From Phaseolus vulgaris (taxonomy: Eukaryota; Streptophyta; Magnoliopsida; Fabales; Fabaceae), in assembly GCF_000499845.2 (NCBI RefSeq), contig NC_023759.2, positions 46,470,672 to 46,534,671 of the forward strand: a DNA stretch of 64,000 nucleotides, read 5' to 3'. The position numbers and the translations under genes are program-made. Under the pieces are notes generated by a model. The model searched no databases. It saw nothing but the letters and a program-made list of their open reading frames with translations, and was not told where the DNA came from. Numbering within the stretch: position 1 is the first letter of the stretch; every line of letters starts with the position of its first letter. This document shows positions 50,872 to 62,880 of the stretch, in pieces.

Positions 50872-51471
50872 CTAATTTGTTGTACACATGGAAGAAAGCG
50901 TAATGAACACACCAAGAACCAGATTGTTGGGTTTATGATGATGCTTCTTCTTGTGAGTAATAGTGGCACCATCATCATAATCTTCATCAGTGTTGTTATC
51001 ATCCGTAGAAGAACGCTTAGACGGTGGAGGAGACACCGACCTTCCAAACTTATCATAGTGAACCAGGCCGATTATGGCAGACAAGGAGTCAGGAACAGAG
51101 CTTGAGAAGGAGTTGGAATCCAAGGAGAGATTTTCCAGAGAAATGAGGTCCCCAATGGAATAAGGTATCTCACCCTTGAGTTAATTAGAAGAGATGATCA
51201 AATCTTGGAGGGTGTCCAACATGGTGATGGAGGATGGTATTCCTGAGAGATTGACGGAAGAAAGATCTATGTAAGTGAGGTTGGGAGAGTGGATGTGAGA
51301 GAGGAAAACATAGGAAGCGGAGACTTTGATGATGAGGTTGGAGAGGATGAGGTGGGAGAGGGAGATGACAGAGATGTTGCAGAAACTATCGATGGAGGTG
51401 AGGGAGCGAAGCATGGAGGCAAGTTGGGGAGAGAAGTGCATGGGGGAGGTTGTGGGCTGAAGGGGCAATTA
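50872..51471 (-). pseudogene. Leucine-rich-repeat protein pseudogene
   Basis: A single minus-strand frame of about 200 codons is open except for one TAA (51181-51183). Before the stop it reads NLTYIDLSSVNLSGIPSSIT and TLQDLIISSN. After the stop it continues in the same frame with LKGEIPYSIGDLISLENLSL and DSNSFSSSVPDSL, clear plant extracellular-type LRRs (LxxLxLxxNxLxGxIP). It ends with a His/Lys-rich stretch and CTTN. The beginning is missing: in-frame stops lie just upstream of 51471 and no signal peptide is seen. It may be the remnant of a receptor-like protein or kinase. Loss of function is inferred from the stop and the truncation. Confidence 0.8.
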
Positions 51472-51489
51472 GGAGGGACTCTAATGTAG

Positions 51490-53380
51490 GAAAAAAAATC
51501 AACCCTTAAAATTGGGTAAATTCTAAACCTGCATGTGGTTTACCTATACAACAAATCACAATACATGTTTGCACTTATATGTGTCACATCACAAACATTT
51601 AACACTACTAATCAAAAGTTAAGAGAAGATATCAACTTAAATACTTAAATACATTTTCAAAATGTTAGGATCAAATTGATTTTTTAATAATCACGATAAT
51701 AAATTGAATATTAACTCTAAATGTAATTATAAAAAAAGTTAAGTAGAAAAAACATTTAATCAATTATATTGAAATAATTGAGTAAATGAGTAATAAGGGA
51801 TGTATTTGTTTTTCTTTATTTGTTTAAAATACTTTTTAATAAAATTAGCGTATTTTAATTTTTTTAATATGCTTATCTTAAAAATAAGTAAATCATATAT
51901 TCCTTTTAAATAAGTGATACATTTTAGAAACATTTAATCTATAGGAACATGGGAATAGGCATATAACTATACAAGAAAACCTTGAGAAAGATTAAAAAAA
52001 AAAGAAAATGAGAATGAAAGGGAATGTGCCAAAATTATACCCTCAATACCAACTGCGATGTCATCATACTTGAAACCTTCAGTCTCAAGAGGACATCATG
52101 CATTTTGAAACAACAACATGAAACAAAAGTCAAAAGAAAAAGAGAGAGTGATAAATGACATCATTATCGGTTCCAAGAGAGAGGTTAAAAGAAACCATAA
52201 AAAACACAACCAGATATTTTATGTTTTAAAAAATTAGACCAAAATATAATTTTAAAAAAACAATGTAATTGAATATAATCTGGACTATTATGGATTAAAT
52301 AACTTCATTAAAATGAATTAGACCTTGTAATAACTATTTAATCAATTATCCGCATACGATAGTTGATTATATGTTCACTTTAGTTAACTAAATGCACCGC
52401 AAGTATTCTTATACACGTTTAAAATAATAAAAGAAAAATCCTTTTAATTGTTTATTATTTTTTTCTCTCTTTTAATCCTCTTCAAACCAAACAATCTCAT
52501 AAAAATTCAAAAATTCTACATTTTTTTAACATGTATGTTCTATTTTCTGTTTTTCTTTCCATGTCAAAACAAAGTGTAAGTTTTTCTTATGTGGTGTTAT
52601 GATTAAGGATCTTCTATATCTAAATGGAAAAATTGTGGACCCTTCTCTCATACACCTAGAAAGAGTTTAAGAAATAAAGATAGTGGACAAAAATATATAA
52701 TACGTAATCAGAAATGCTATATTCGTCCACTTTCATCTTTCTATAAATTTGTTTCTATTTTATAAAAAATTTATCACCATAAAATTAATCATATTTAATA
52801 TAAAAAAAAGTTAGAAAAGATTTAATAAAACAAGAGTTAGGTACACTAATAAAACACAGATACGGATAGGAGAAGAAGATAAGTATAATTTCTAAAATGT
52901 AGTTTTAAATTATATAAATTGAAAATAAATATTTATGTGCAAAAGTATGTTTGAGATTTTTTTGGGAGCATATGAAGATATTTTTATGACGGATTCAAAA
53001 GAATTTATTCCTTATTTTTATAAACATAATAAAAATTTATCCAATAAATTGGAGTTTTTAAGAAATTATTGTATTTATCCATTTTAAAATTGTGATAGAA
53101 CAGTGCTAGAATTTTTAAAATTTCAACAAATATTTTTAAAATTGAACACTTCACTGATAAGTGTTCTATGGATATCAATATGTCATTTAAGAGAAGTATC
53201 TTAAACCTCCTAGAAAAAAAAAATTCACAGAAAAATAATTATTCTAGAAATGTCTTACACACACTGCTATATAGTGTGTCCCGCAAAACATCACAAATAA
53301 TCATTATTTATGCAAAGAAAAACAACATGATGATGATCGATAATAATTAGGAACAGAACAAACACAACAACAGATCTCAA
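51490..53380. other. AT-rich spacer with a dispersed repeat copy
   Basis: No gene is seen. It contains copy B of the dispersed repeat at 52852-53208. Confidence 0.6.
52852..53208 (+). repeat. Dispersed repeat, copy B
   Basis: Colinear with 29765-30165 over about 350 bp and in the same orientation. Shared words include AAAAGAATTTATTCCTTATT, AATTGAACACTTCA and TGTCATTTAAGAGAAGT. It lacks the two GACACGGATACG words at the end of copy A. It is non-coding. Confidence 0.8.
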
Positions 53381-53410
53381 TTCCGCAAGCAAGAGACCTA
53401 TCAATTAAAT

Positions 53411-53881
53411 CTAAAGAGAAGAAGAAACGTCACCGTTTTGGTTGAAATGGTCGCAATGGAATCCACATCCACACTGAGGGCTCTCCGAAAAGCTGTCGGC
53501 GCTAAAACCGGCAGAAGCAACTCCGGCAGAGAATTTGAGGTCATCACCGTCGCGAGTGACCTCCGAGATTGGGATCCACAACACTTCAATTTTCACGCTA
53601 ACACCCTTCAGCTTCGACAACTTCCTCTTCGAGATCACGCCCTTGATGGTGGACTTGTACTTTAGCTCATACGATTGTACGCTGAAATAGCACGTTTTCT
53701 CCAGATACGCAGTGAAGTGCCCATTTTTTTCGTTTAGCTCGTACTCTGTTACACCTTTCGGAAGAAGACCCACTGGAAGGTCATATTTCTCAAGAACTTC
53801 GTAGGCTGATAATTCCTCTGAAACGGTCACATACGCACAAGCCAGAATGCAAAGGAATATCATCGAACACCTTGTGTTCAT
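53411..53881 (-). CDS. DUF538 family secreted protein
   Basis: An intronless 156-residue protein. A signal peptide covers about residues 1-21 (MNTRCSMIFLCILACAYVTV). The DUF538 domain follows, with its typical order: AYEVLEKYDLPVGLLPKGV, then YELNEKNGHFTAYL, CYFSVQSYELKYKSTIKG, the KLSKLKGV.VKIEVLWIPI stretch, and FSAGVASAGFSADSFSESP. The C-terminus carries CGCGFHCD. The ATG at 53881 is chosen; the open frame extends five codons further, but only from a GTG. Function is unproven; family members are linked to stress responses in plants. A minus-strand TATA box (TTTATAAAT) lies about 90 bp upstream near 53968-53977. Confidence 0.9.
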   Translation of the reverse strand: MNTRCSMIFLCILACAYVTVSEELSAYEVLEKYDLPVGLLPKGVTEYELNEKNGHFTAYLEKTCYFSVQSYELKYKSTIKGVISKRKLSKLKGVSVKIEVLWIPISEVTRDGDDLKFSAGVASAGFSADSFSESPQCGCGFHCDHFNQNGDVSSSL

Positions 53882-53967
53882 TTTTTTAAGGAGCACGAGT
53901 TTACCGTGTGGGAAATGGGGGATTGAAGTGTCGTGTTATGATATGGGAGGAACAAATACTAAACCAA

Positions 53968-53977
53968 ATTTATAAAC
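53968..53977 (-). promoter_or_regulatory. TATA box of the DUF538 gene
   Basis: GTTTATAAAT on the minus strand, about 90 bp before the ATG. A CGATTGG (CCAAT-type) word lies directly upstream. Confidence 0.55.
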
Positions 53978-53979
53978 CA

Positions 53980-56912
53980 ATCGTCAACTTAAAAATATAG
54001 TTAGTTTATAGCAACTTCAAATGAAATGATTTGCTTCACTTTTTTCATATGCAAGTTTTTGTACCTATTCAGTATATACTAATGTTAATAATAATCTATT
54101 AAATTATTAATGCCTGCAACTCGCGAAGCACGTGATTTCACCACACAGAAAACCTCGGGTAGCACGGGCAGTATGCTAAAATGGAATAGAATATGCCACA
54201 CGAAGGGGGCGAATATTGAACTCATTTGCAGCCTTAAGAGATATTTTGATCCCATGTCTATAACTTATTTTTTGTTAGATAAAATGAAAGTATCCTTTTC
54301 TTATGTATATATTAAGTAGTTAATTATAGTTAAAATGATACACATGCGTTATGATAAAAATAGGTTTCTATTTTTTTAGCAAAACAATATTTGAACATGT
54401 TTGACCTCCTTCATCATGCATATTTGTTCTTTAAACATTCATGTTTCTCTAATTTGCTCATGTTGTGTTTCAGACTATGAATGCAATGAATGTGTAAATC
54501 TCACTTGGATGACTAATATGCTAATTTGTTTCATCATATATATAAGATAAACATATGCAAATATTTTTTTTTATCAGAAAAAATAAATAAAATAAAATAA
54601 GACATTTAGGGTGTGTCGAAATGCAAATGCACTTTAAATACATATTGAAAAAAATAGTCTGAACGTTTTGTTTAAACTAACTTTGGCACAAACCTTATTT
54701 CAGTCTGTAGTGACTAAATATTTTCTTTCTGCAATATTGTTATAATCAAAATTCAGAATCTTAGATTACCATTCAAGAGCGGTTTGGAACTTAATGACTA
54801 AGTCTAACAATAAGACCAATACAAACTTCTAATAATAAATTATATTTATAAGATTAAGAAAAGTAGAAACAAGTGTTACGGGGTGATAAAAAAAGATAAT
54901 TAAATGTACAAATGTGGAGTCACTTGAACGAATAATTTTGTAAAAAGATTAAAATTATTGAAGAGAGAAGTTGCTTAAATTATAAAAAAATAGATGGGTA
55001 ATGTATAATTGTAGACCTAAAAACAGTAAAATAAATGGCCTATAATGTGATAAATGAATTGTGGAGTCTAATTGAATCAGATATAGTTAATTATTGTCTC
55101 CTCAATAAAGAAATGCCTTAGCCGTTGGATATAATTTTGAACAAACTACCAACGTGGTCTCTCGAATATTTCCTTTTTTCCACAATAATCCTTAAAAAAG
55201 TAACATTATATAATTAGTTCCTTACGTATTAAATATCAAATAACTCAATTCTTATGCTAGTATGTTACTATGGTGATGAACTAATTTGAAGGATTTCTCA
55301 TTCTGATTTCTAATACATAAAGAATTATTTATATGATTATTTTACTTTAACGACTATTTAGGAGACAGAACATTCCTGAAAAGACTATTCTATAATTTTG
55401 AAATGCCAACCACAGAAAAGTATGCACAACCAGTAATTGAGTATATCAAGTCATATTTTAATGTTTATTCAACAGGGTCTACTTTTGACACAATCATTAT
55501 TTTAGCCAATTTAATATAATATATTGTCTCATTGGATTTTATATACCTAATTTTATCTTAACTATAGACATTTATATGAAATCTGCCATTTTTAATGTTG
55601 TTATAAAGAACTCAGCATTACAACAAGATAGCAGTTGAACAGATAATGAGAACACAGATGATAAATTAAAATCAGTAGAAATGACACTTTTAAATATAAT
55701 CTTGATCACAACACAGACAAACAAAAACAAGAGAGCAGAGAAAACGTAGAAACAGCCGCCCCTAGTGTGCACTTAGTGTATGTTTCAAATTTGGCTACAA
55801 GAGTGTCAAGTCAAGGTGCTGCAATCTTTACGAGAAATATCATGGTTCATTCATTGTGTTTAAGGGCACCGTGCAATTCGGTAAACCGCATACTTCAATA
55901 TAGCTCAGCAGGCAATTTGGCGTCCTGTATATTCAATTGTGTCTTGTGCAGCTAATATTCAATACAATATTACTATATGCAATGGATTAATTAAAAATAA
56001 TATGCAAACAAATACTGTTTGCTTTGCATCACTTCGCAACCTCAATTAAATTGTTTTAATTGGCTTGGGATTTACTTTTTCAACAGATCAAGAGCTTCTT
56101 GTTTCTTTCCAAAATCGGTGTCTTTTATAGACCCGCATACGAGCCTTAGTAAAATCTACAATCGTGACAACAGGATTGGAAAAGTAACCTCGTTTCAACT
56201 TCAAACCTAAGGGCGAAGGCTATTAATCATGCTTTAGAAAGTTCTATGTGTGGATCAATGCCACTTCAATAATCTCAACACTAATCTATCATTGGCCAAA
56301 GTTGAAAAAGCTATAGGTTAAGCAAGCCATTGTGGTCTATGGCGCCACCATAACAAGCATCCCTTCACAAATTGCCATTGGCGGAGGGGAAGAAAAATGC
56401 CATGTTACAGTGTTATGGTGGTGTTTGGTGGCACTACTAGGGTTACTTAACAACATTTTGTGGTACGATACAAGGCTAAGGCCGATGAACAGAGAAGCGA
56501 ATGCCAAAGCAATGATTATGATGTTTCAATAAATCTGAGCTAAATTAACAATTGTTCCATTCGTCTAGACCTAAATCAATGAAAGTTGAAAGAAGAGCAG
56601 CAGCTACTCAGGAAAATAAAGATCATGTTACAACATTAAAGACAGTTTACCAGACATGAGGGATACAATTCAAAACAGATACTATAAAATGACATGAAAA
56701 TATTTAAATGAAATCCAAAAAAAAAAAGAAAATAGCAATCATACATTTCAAACAAATATTTGGAAAAATCTTAAAATGCATTTGGAAGACAAGACAGTGA
56801 TAGCCTGACCTTAAACCAAATAATTTATCAACAACTCACTGTTAAATAATTCATAGTCAAAATGGACTAGAGACAACAAGTAAAAGTACCTTACGTACAG
56901 CTATAAGCTTAA
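53980..56912. other. Spacer between the DUF538 gene and SEC15B
   Basis: AT-rich to about 55740. From about 55740 to 56560 base composition is more balanced and includes two 60-odd-codon plus-strand frames with no recognised family. The region might be an untranslated exon, a non-coding transcript or an old gene remnant. 54110-54240 is another small balanced patch. Confidence 0.45.
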
Positions 56913-59312
56913 TCAGCTAACATCCCTAAGTCTTTTTATCAACGTATCCAATGATTTCCTTTTCGGATTCTGCCTGGCCCCACGACTACCAAAGGTTCCA
57001 AAGAGCCGTTCTGAAGGATCCCTCAACTTTTCTGAAACAATCACCACTTTCTTGTGGTCCAAAGTGTTGTAACTCCTCTCCCTTATCACCGGATTCAAGA
57101 AGTTCTCCGGATGATTACTCAATAGCAAATTAATCAGTTGCTTTGAACTGGCAAGTGATGCTTTCAAAACATCAACATCCCCATCGGAGAAAAGAGAGGC
57201 CTGATTATCAGCAAATGATTCTAAGAGCCGAATGTCTACTTCAATTCCATTAATAGCATTGACATTAAACCTTTTAACAGAATCACTGATTAAAGTCCCA
57301 ACTATCTTCTCGGATATGTGAGCAAAAACTTCCTGCAATACTCTCTTCAGGACTTGAGATGGCAATATCTGTTGAGCAGTTGAAACCAAAATTTCCAAAT
57401 AAATTATAACCTCATTTATATATTCATTTCCACTCGGAGGTGCCTCATCACACATCCAATTTACATTCTCGATCAAGGTCATAAATCCATCAACTTTGGT
57501 TTTGAGTAGCCCGGAGAGCATCTCTTCTGCGGCATCACGAGCTTTTCTTAGGGGAAACTGCCTTCTGCTTCTCTCCACCATTCTCAAGGGAACACCCGAA
57601 AGCTGTGCAGCATGGCGGAAGAAAAAATCACAAGCACGCTCCAAGACAGCCATATTCGCTGCCATTTGCATTGCCTGGGAGACACCACTAATCGAGGTAT
57701 TGATAAGCTTCACTAAAGCTTCATCCAAAACCTCAATCAAAAGTCTGTCTAAATATTTCTTAACAACTTCATAGAACTCAAGCTGCCCGCCATAAGACAT
57801 GAAACTCACAGAATCCTCAATGAATGACCGTACAATCCGACAACAATCTGGCACAGTGGTGGAAAAAGGGGCAACATAGGGAAAAGCTGGTATGATATCC
57901 GTAGTCTGTATCTGGAAAGAAAGCACATTCATGGAATACTCATACTCTTTTTTCATCAACATCTGCTCAAATTTATCAGCCGCAACCGCCTCCGCAATCT
58001 GCTTCCTACAATCAGACAAAAGCAGCTCGTGGTACTTATCCCTGTGTTTGCTCAAAACATCAAGTAACGCATCAATGGGGTACCCATATCTCCGCAGGGT
58101 TACTCCTAACAGACTCACATAATCCTTAATAAGCAAAAGATGATTAGCAGTTTGCATTCTGGAGAACTGATCCTCCAGTACTGAACACATCTTACTAACA
58201 GCAATCTCCCACAGATTCTCAACCTCCAATTTTGAAATCAACCCGCCTCCGGTTCTCAACACGCGATCCTCCACCACAAAGAACCCTGCAATCTGCGCAA
58301 AGAACGTTTGATGCGATTCCAGAAAAGGAGTCATGGACGAGACCTGAAAGTCCGAAGTCAACTGAAGCTTCCGGTTCTCAAAATAATACTGCTTAAACCG
58401 ATCCTCTAACCCTAAAGTCTGATGAATATGGTATGCCCTGTACAACGAAGTCAAATCAAACCCCGCGACTCCACCACCGTCTTCACCGATCCCGCCAGCG
58501 ATGATTCCGTCTTCATCCTCTTCTTCCAAAGCGTAAATACAGTCCCTCACGCTGAGTCTACTCTGTTCCTCCGCTTGCCGCTGCTTAATTCTTAGATCCT
58601 CTTCTCTCTGCCTCGCTGACGAGGCTTGACCTATCGCCAATTGACCTAAATTGCGACTCACGACTCGGATCTCAACCAACCAGTCCCCGAACTCCTTGTT
58701 CACCTTCCTCTCGATGTACAGCCGAATATCTGGAATCTTCTTCTCCAGCATCCGCTTCAGCGTGGACGACGCCGTTTGGTCCAAATACTCCCGCTCGATC
58801 GTGTCCATGCACTTAAGAGCCATGTAGAAGTTGTCGTCCGCGAGGTGGCGATTGGCGCGCGTGCAAACCTCCATCAGCTTGACGCACGCGCGGATGGAGT
58901 CGATGGCAAGGTTCACGTTCTTCGAGACGTTCCGCGTCTCGACGAAGGCGTCGAGCGACGACAGGAGCGGGCGCGCAACGGACTGGAGCCGCGAGTTGGA
59001 GTCGGAGAGGGAGGACTTCAGCGAATCAACGTCTGAGAGGAGGGATCGTAGATCGTCGACGGCGAGGATGAAATCCTGGTAGTGAGCCTTGCACACTTCC
59101 TCAATCTCGGACTCCTTCGAGCGGGCAAAGTGACGGAGGTGGTGGTGGAGCATCTCCGGCTTGCCGGAGGCGAAGGCCTTCCGGATGAACGGGCCTATGT
59201 CCTCGTTGTTGCAGATGGCGGAGGACAAGAGAAGCTGGTCCAGTTTATCTGCGGACTCGTCGCCGTTTGCCGGAACAATTTTCCGGCGCGGTGGTTTGGA
59301 GGAAAGCATCAT
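56913..59312 (-). CDS. Exocyst complex component SEC15B
   Basis: A subunit of the octameric exocyst that tethers secretory vesicles to the plasma membrane; in yeast and animals Sec15 binds the Rab GTPase on the vesicle. The gene is intronless, 799 residues, matching the SEC15B length and intronless structure that I recall for Arabidopsis. The N-terminal part shows SSAICNNEDIGPFIRKAFAS, SKESEIEEVCKAHYQDFI and a helical segment DDLRSLLSDVDSLKSSLSDS. The middle has VNKEFGDWLVEIRVVSRNLG and RQREEDLRIKQRQAEEQSRL, then an acidic/Gly linker and DLTSLYRAYHIHQTLGLEDR. The C-terminal Sec15 domain fills the remainder to LIKRLRDVS. The start is the first of two adjacent ATGs. The N-terminal coding part is noticeably GC-rich. 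It is intact. Confidence 0.96.
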   Translation of the reverse strand: MMLSSKPPRRKIVPANGDESADKLDQLLLSSAICNNEDIGPFIRKAFASGKPEMLHHHLRHFARSKESEIEEVCKAHYQDFILAVDDLRSLLSDVDSLKSSLSDSNSRLQSVARPLLSSLDAFVETRNVSKNVNLAIDSIRACVKLMEVCTRANRHLADDNFYMALKCMDTIEREYLDQTASSTLKRMLEKKIPDIRLYIERKVNKEFGDWLVEIRVVSRNLGQLAIGQASSARQREEDLRIKQRQAEEQSRLSVRDCIYALEEEDEDGIIAGGIGEDGGGVAGFDLTSLYRAYHIHQTLGLEDRFKQYYFENRKLQLTSDFQVSSMTPFLESHQTFFAQIAGFFVVEDRVLRTGGGLISKLEVENLWEIAVSKMCSVLEDQFSRMQTANHLLLIKDYVSLLGVTLRRYGYPIDALLDVLSKHRDKYHELLLSDCRKQIAEAVAADKFEQMLMKKEYEYSMNVLSFQIQTTDIIPAFPYVAPFSTTVPDCCRIVRSFIEDSVSFMSYGGQLEFYEVVKKYLDRLLIEVLDEALVKLINTSISGVSQAMQMAANMAVLERACDFFFRHAAQLSGVPLRMVERSRRQFPLRKARDAAEEMLSGLLKTKVDGFMTLIENVNWMCDEAPPSGNEYINEVIIYLEILVSTAQQILPSQVLKRVLQEVFAHISEKIVGTLISDSVKRFNVNAINGIEVDIRLLESFADNQASLFSDGDVDVLKASLASSKQLINLLLSNHPENFLNPVIRERSYNTLDHKKVVIVSEKLRDPSERLFGTFGSRGARQNPKRKSLDTLIKRLRDVS

Positions 59313-59605
59313 CGTGGATGTGCCCGTGGCAGAAGGAGAAAATTTAGGGATTCAGAATTTGTTCGGACACGCCAAAAGAGTCGTCGGAAGTCTTTAGTTT
59401 TGGGTATTCTGTAATCTTCTGGGGTATTTCGGTAATTGAACTGAAAAAATGAAAATTCTTTGTTTCATTCATACTTCCCATATGAAATTATAAATGATTA
59501 TTAAATAACTAAATATTAAAAAAAAATAGCTTTATGCATGTGTGGTGGGTGCAACTACTGTTATATGCTTTTTAAATGATAATTATCTATATTAGGATAT
59601 ACCTT

Positions 59606-59646
<41 letters not shown>

Positions 59647-60686
59647 TAATATTACTTTTTATTTTAGTAGATTATTTTTAATTTGAATGAAGAATGTAAA
59701 TATCTGTTGGGTATGAAGTCAAGATTAATTGAGTTAGACTTAGACACCATGTTTAGTGAGTGAGCTTAATTACTGTATCCCTTTTATAATATAATTGATG
59801 TGCAATAAAAACTTAATAGTTTGAACGTTAGTTGCAGTTGACGATCGAATCACGTTAAATTTTGTGTCATTTATTTTTTTGCAATTGATTCATTATTGAG
59901 TGTTATTTTTGCGTGCATTTTTCCTATTTTTTCCCTATCAAGATCTTGAGATGAGTTCTTACTAATGTTAAATAAATATTTAAATACAAATAAGTGAGAA
60001 AGACAAAATTCTTATTTCTAAAAAAATGTCTGCATTTGTGGGTAGTTAAATTCATTTTTTAAATTAATTAGAATTCATTTCATTAACAGGCATAATATAT
60101 ATAACCTCAAAATAATCATCAAAATCAAATATTACAAATCTGCTTTTTTTCTCTCATTTTTTAACTTTTTTTCCCTCTTACCTTTCTTTTCTATCTGATA
60201 TCATTATTGAGTTGATACAATCTGTAATTCCTTCGTGAATGAATGTCTGAAGGACAGATAATTGAATAAACCCTGTCACGGCTGACGTTGACTCAAATGG
60301 GTTTACAGCTTATTTGATGAATCTTTTTATATTCTTTTATGGAATAGGGTATATGAATACGGGTAAATTATATTTGAAAGTATAATTTATATTTTTTAAT
60401 TTGTTCTATAAATATTGTTAAAGGCATGAAGTACATAATGTTTTTAGTGTTATTTACTGTTACAAGAGACAAGAGATGGGTGAAAAAAAATTAAGAGACT
60501 TTTGATTACAATAAACTAATTCATGGGTGTAAATAAATGGTACGTAACTAAATTGTATTTTATGTTAAAATTTAACGTTTTACTAAATAGACAAAGAATA
60601 AATAATTTAAAAATAATAATAAATGTGTAAGGATGTTATATTAAAATGTACAAATATTGAGGGTTAATGTACTTTTATATGTTCTA
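59313..60686. other. Upstream region of SEC15B and AT-rich spacer
   Basis: Holds the SEC15B leader and promoter, with no clear TATA. An AT run lies at 59609-59642. The rest is AT-rich, with no gene. Confidence 0.55.
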
Positions 60687-61504
60687 TCTATATCTATACT
60701 ATAAAGGGGATTCCCTCTTAATTGTTTTTAATTTTTTTTCTATTTTATCCTTATATTAATATTTAATTTTATTATTGTATTATGGTTATTATGTCATTTC
60801 TTATTCTCCTCTTAACTGCTCTTAATTTTTTTTTCATTTTATCTTTACTTAATAATTTTTTGTATTAATTTATTTTGGTTATTTGGACATTAATAATTTC
60901 AAAAATTAATAAAATAATTTTTTAATTTTAAAATTTATTTTATTTGTTATTATTTAACTGGAGAGTGGAGAGAGATTGATTAGCTACTTTTCTGTTTTAA
61001 AAATCTTATTCCCTATTAAATAAAAAATTAAAGATATTTGTAATATTTTGTGCACCATTTAGCAGGAGAATGGAAATCTGGTACGTTACTTTTTCTGATT
61101 TAAATTAATATTCTTTTTTATTAAAATTAATTTAAAAAACAGATTTTATGATTTTTCACTACACATAACCACGTATCCTACCTTCCCACTTTCTCTCTCC
61201 CACTACACATAACACATTCTTTTGTTTTTTACCATACTTCTCACTTTATTTTTTCTTTCCTTTTCACTTTCATGTAAAATCATACTTTCATTTCTTTTTA
61301 ACTTCTCATTTTAATGTTATTAAGAGAAATTGTTTTTGAAAAATAAAAAAATACTAAAAAAAGAAAAATAAAAAATGCGAATACACACTACTCTTTTAAT
61401 TGTATACTCTTTAACTTCCCATTTTAATGTTATTAAGAAAAATTGTTTTTGAAAAAAAAATACTAAAATAACAGAAATAAAAAATGCGGATATGTTCCCG
61501 CTAG
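60687..61504 (+). mobile_element. Probable non-autonomous Helitron
   Basis: The left end TCTATATCTATACTATAAAG follows an A (60686); an alternative start is 60693. The right end has the short hairpin GCGG-ATATGTTC-CCGC and finishes CTAG, followed by T. TC at the 5' end, a hairpin plus CTAG at the 3' end, insertion between A and T and no target duplication fit plant Helitrons. The body is AT-rich and without coding potential. A 112-bp internal duplication (ACTTCTCATT at 61301, ACTTCCCATT at 61413) repeats the region next to the 3' end. Confidence 0.5.
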
Positions 61505-61980
61505 TTTCAATAAAAAACATGAAACTCCTTTATATAATTTTAAAAGATGCTATAAATTACTTAAAAATATATAATGATCTTCTAACTAATTATAATATAT
61601 AAATATAATAATTTTTTAATGAATAAGTTATTGAGCATGTTAATCAAATAAGATCACCTTAAATTTATAAAATAATTGACATCATAGACGTTTGCATGAT
61701 GATCAAATGATGTTAGAATAAGACTTTTCCAAATCCATACGTGTTACATAACAATTTAATATTATTTATAAAATATATATTGAATTTCAATATTTTTTAA
61801 AATTAAGTTAAAGTAAAGAAATTGTTCAATCATAGTTGTGAATTTGTTTATAATTGTGACCTTTGTCATAGTTAACAAAATTGAGACTTTTAAGAAAAAC
61901 CTTTGAATTGGGAGGACAATCCTCCTTAGAGTATCCAAAATGATACAGATAAATTATGTAAATTTATTTTTAAATACAAA
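61505..61980. other. AT-rich spacer
   Basis: Nothing recognised. Confidence 0.6.
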
Positions 61981-61984
61981 TTTT

Positions 61985-62880
61985 TGTGTAAATTACAATA
62001 TTATCTTTGATGTCAATTATTTTCACTTCAATTCTTTCATCAGTGTGAGAGAGGATATTTGATGTCAATATATTTTATCCTATCATATTGTATATTATCT
62101 TTAGTCAAATATATTACACTCATACCATTGTAAAAGATAATTATCTTCATTTTAGTATACCATATCAAACTCTTCAACTACACCCTCTTCTTAGTTGTCT
62201 CTGCCGACGGAATATACTCTATATTCGTTGTTGACAAAGTGACTATTTATTGGAAGTAACTTTTTAACTAATTAAAGACCTCAATCATGATTGTGTAGTC
62301 TGTAATGAATTGTGCAAAAGTTGGAGAACCTTCCCAGTGTACATTACAAAATTGAAGACAATTTCAATCTCCTTAATTCCCCTTTACGAGGATTCACTTC
62401 ACACTTCATTGGTGTTTATCCCCAAGTTTGGTAGCATATTTACTCATTAGACTAACTTTATTGAAAATGTTTGGTTAGTGAACACCATTCCATAGATCAC
62501 AGTCCTCATTGCACTGACATAAGTGACATAAGGAACATGAAACATGTATATGTTTTTCTTTTTAATTTGAGCAATGTTGAACTTTATATGATACGTTGAT
62601 GTTGTCCAAGGTGTGTTGATGACTTTAGCACATTCTATCCTAATTTCAACATCTATTTTGAATGCGTTTCTTTTTTCATATAAAAAAGTTTCTTATGGGT
62701 TTTCTTTTATTTTTCATTCCTAAAATTACCACCACTATATTTATATAGTTTATTTCAAATCTTGAACATATTTCAAGATGAAATCAACATATTATCTACA
62801 GAAATGGTACACAAAATCACGATTATCCACCTTCATGTGATAAATATTGAGTCAAAAGAACTTTTGTTGTACTTGAATGG
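61985..62880 (-). mobile_element. Decayed Ty1/copia pol fragment (end of reverse transcriptase and RNase H)
   Basis: Minus-strand frames follow copia pol in order: a VDNMLISS stretch near 62805-62781 where active elements have YVDD, then VPYVTYVSAMRTVIYGMVFT near 62530-62475, and VTLSTTNIEYIPSAETTKK near 62235-62180, which corresponds to the RNase H signature. Several stops and frame changes interrupt it, and the catalytic Asp of YVDD is changed. No LTRs were found. Confidence 0.8.

Noticed and set aside
54110..54319. 69-codon frame in a balanced-composition patch
   Set aside because: No motif, no homologue recalled and no promoter evidence.
57496..59414. Several plus-strand frames over SEC15B
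   Set aside because: They are shadows of the intronless SEC15B gene on the other strand.
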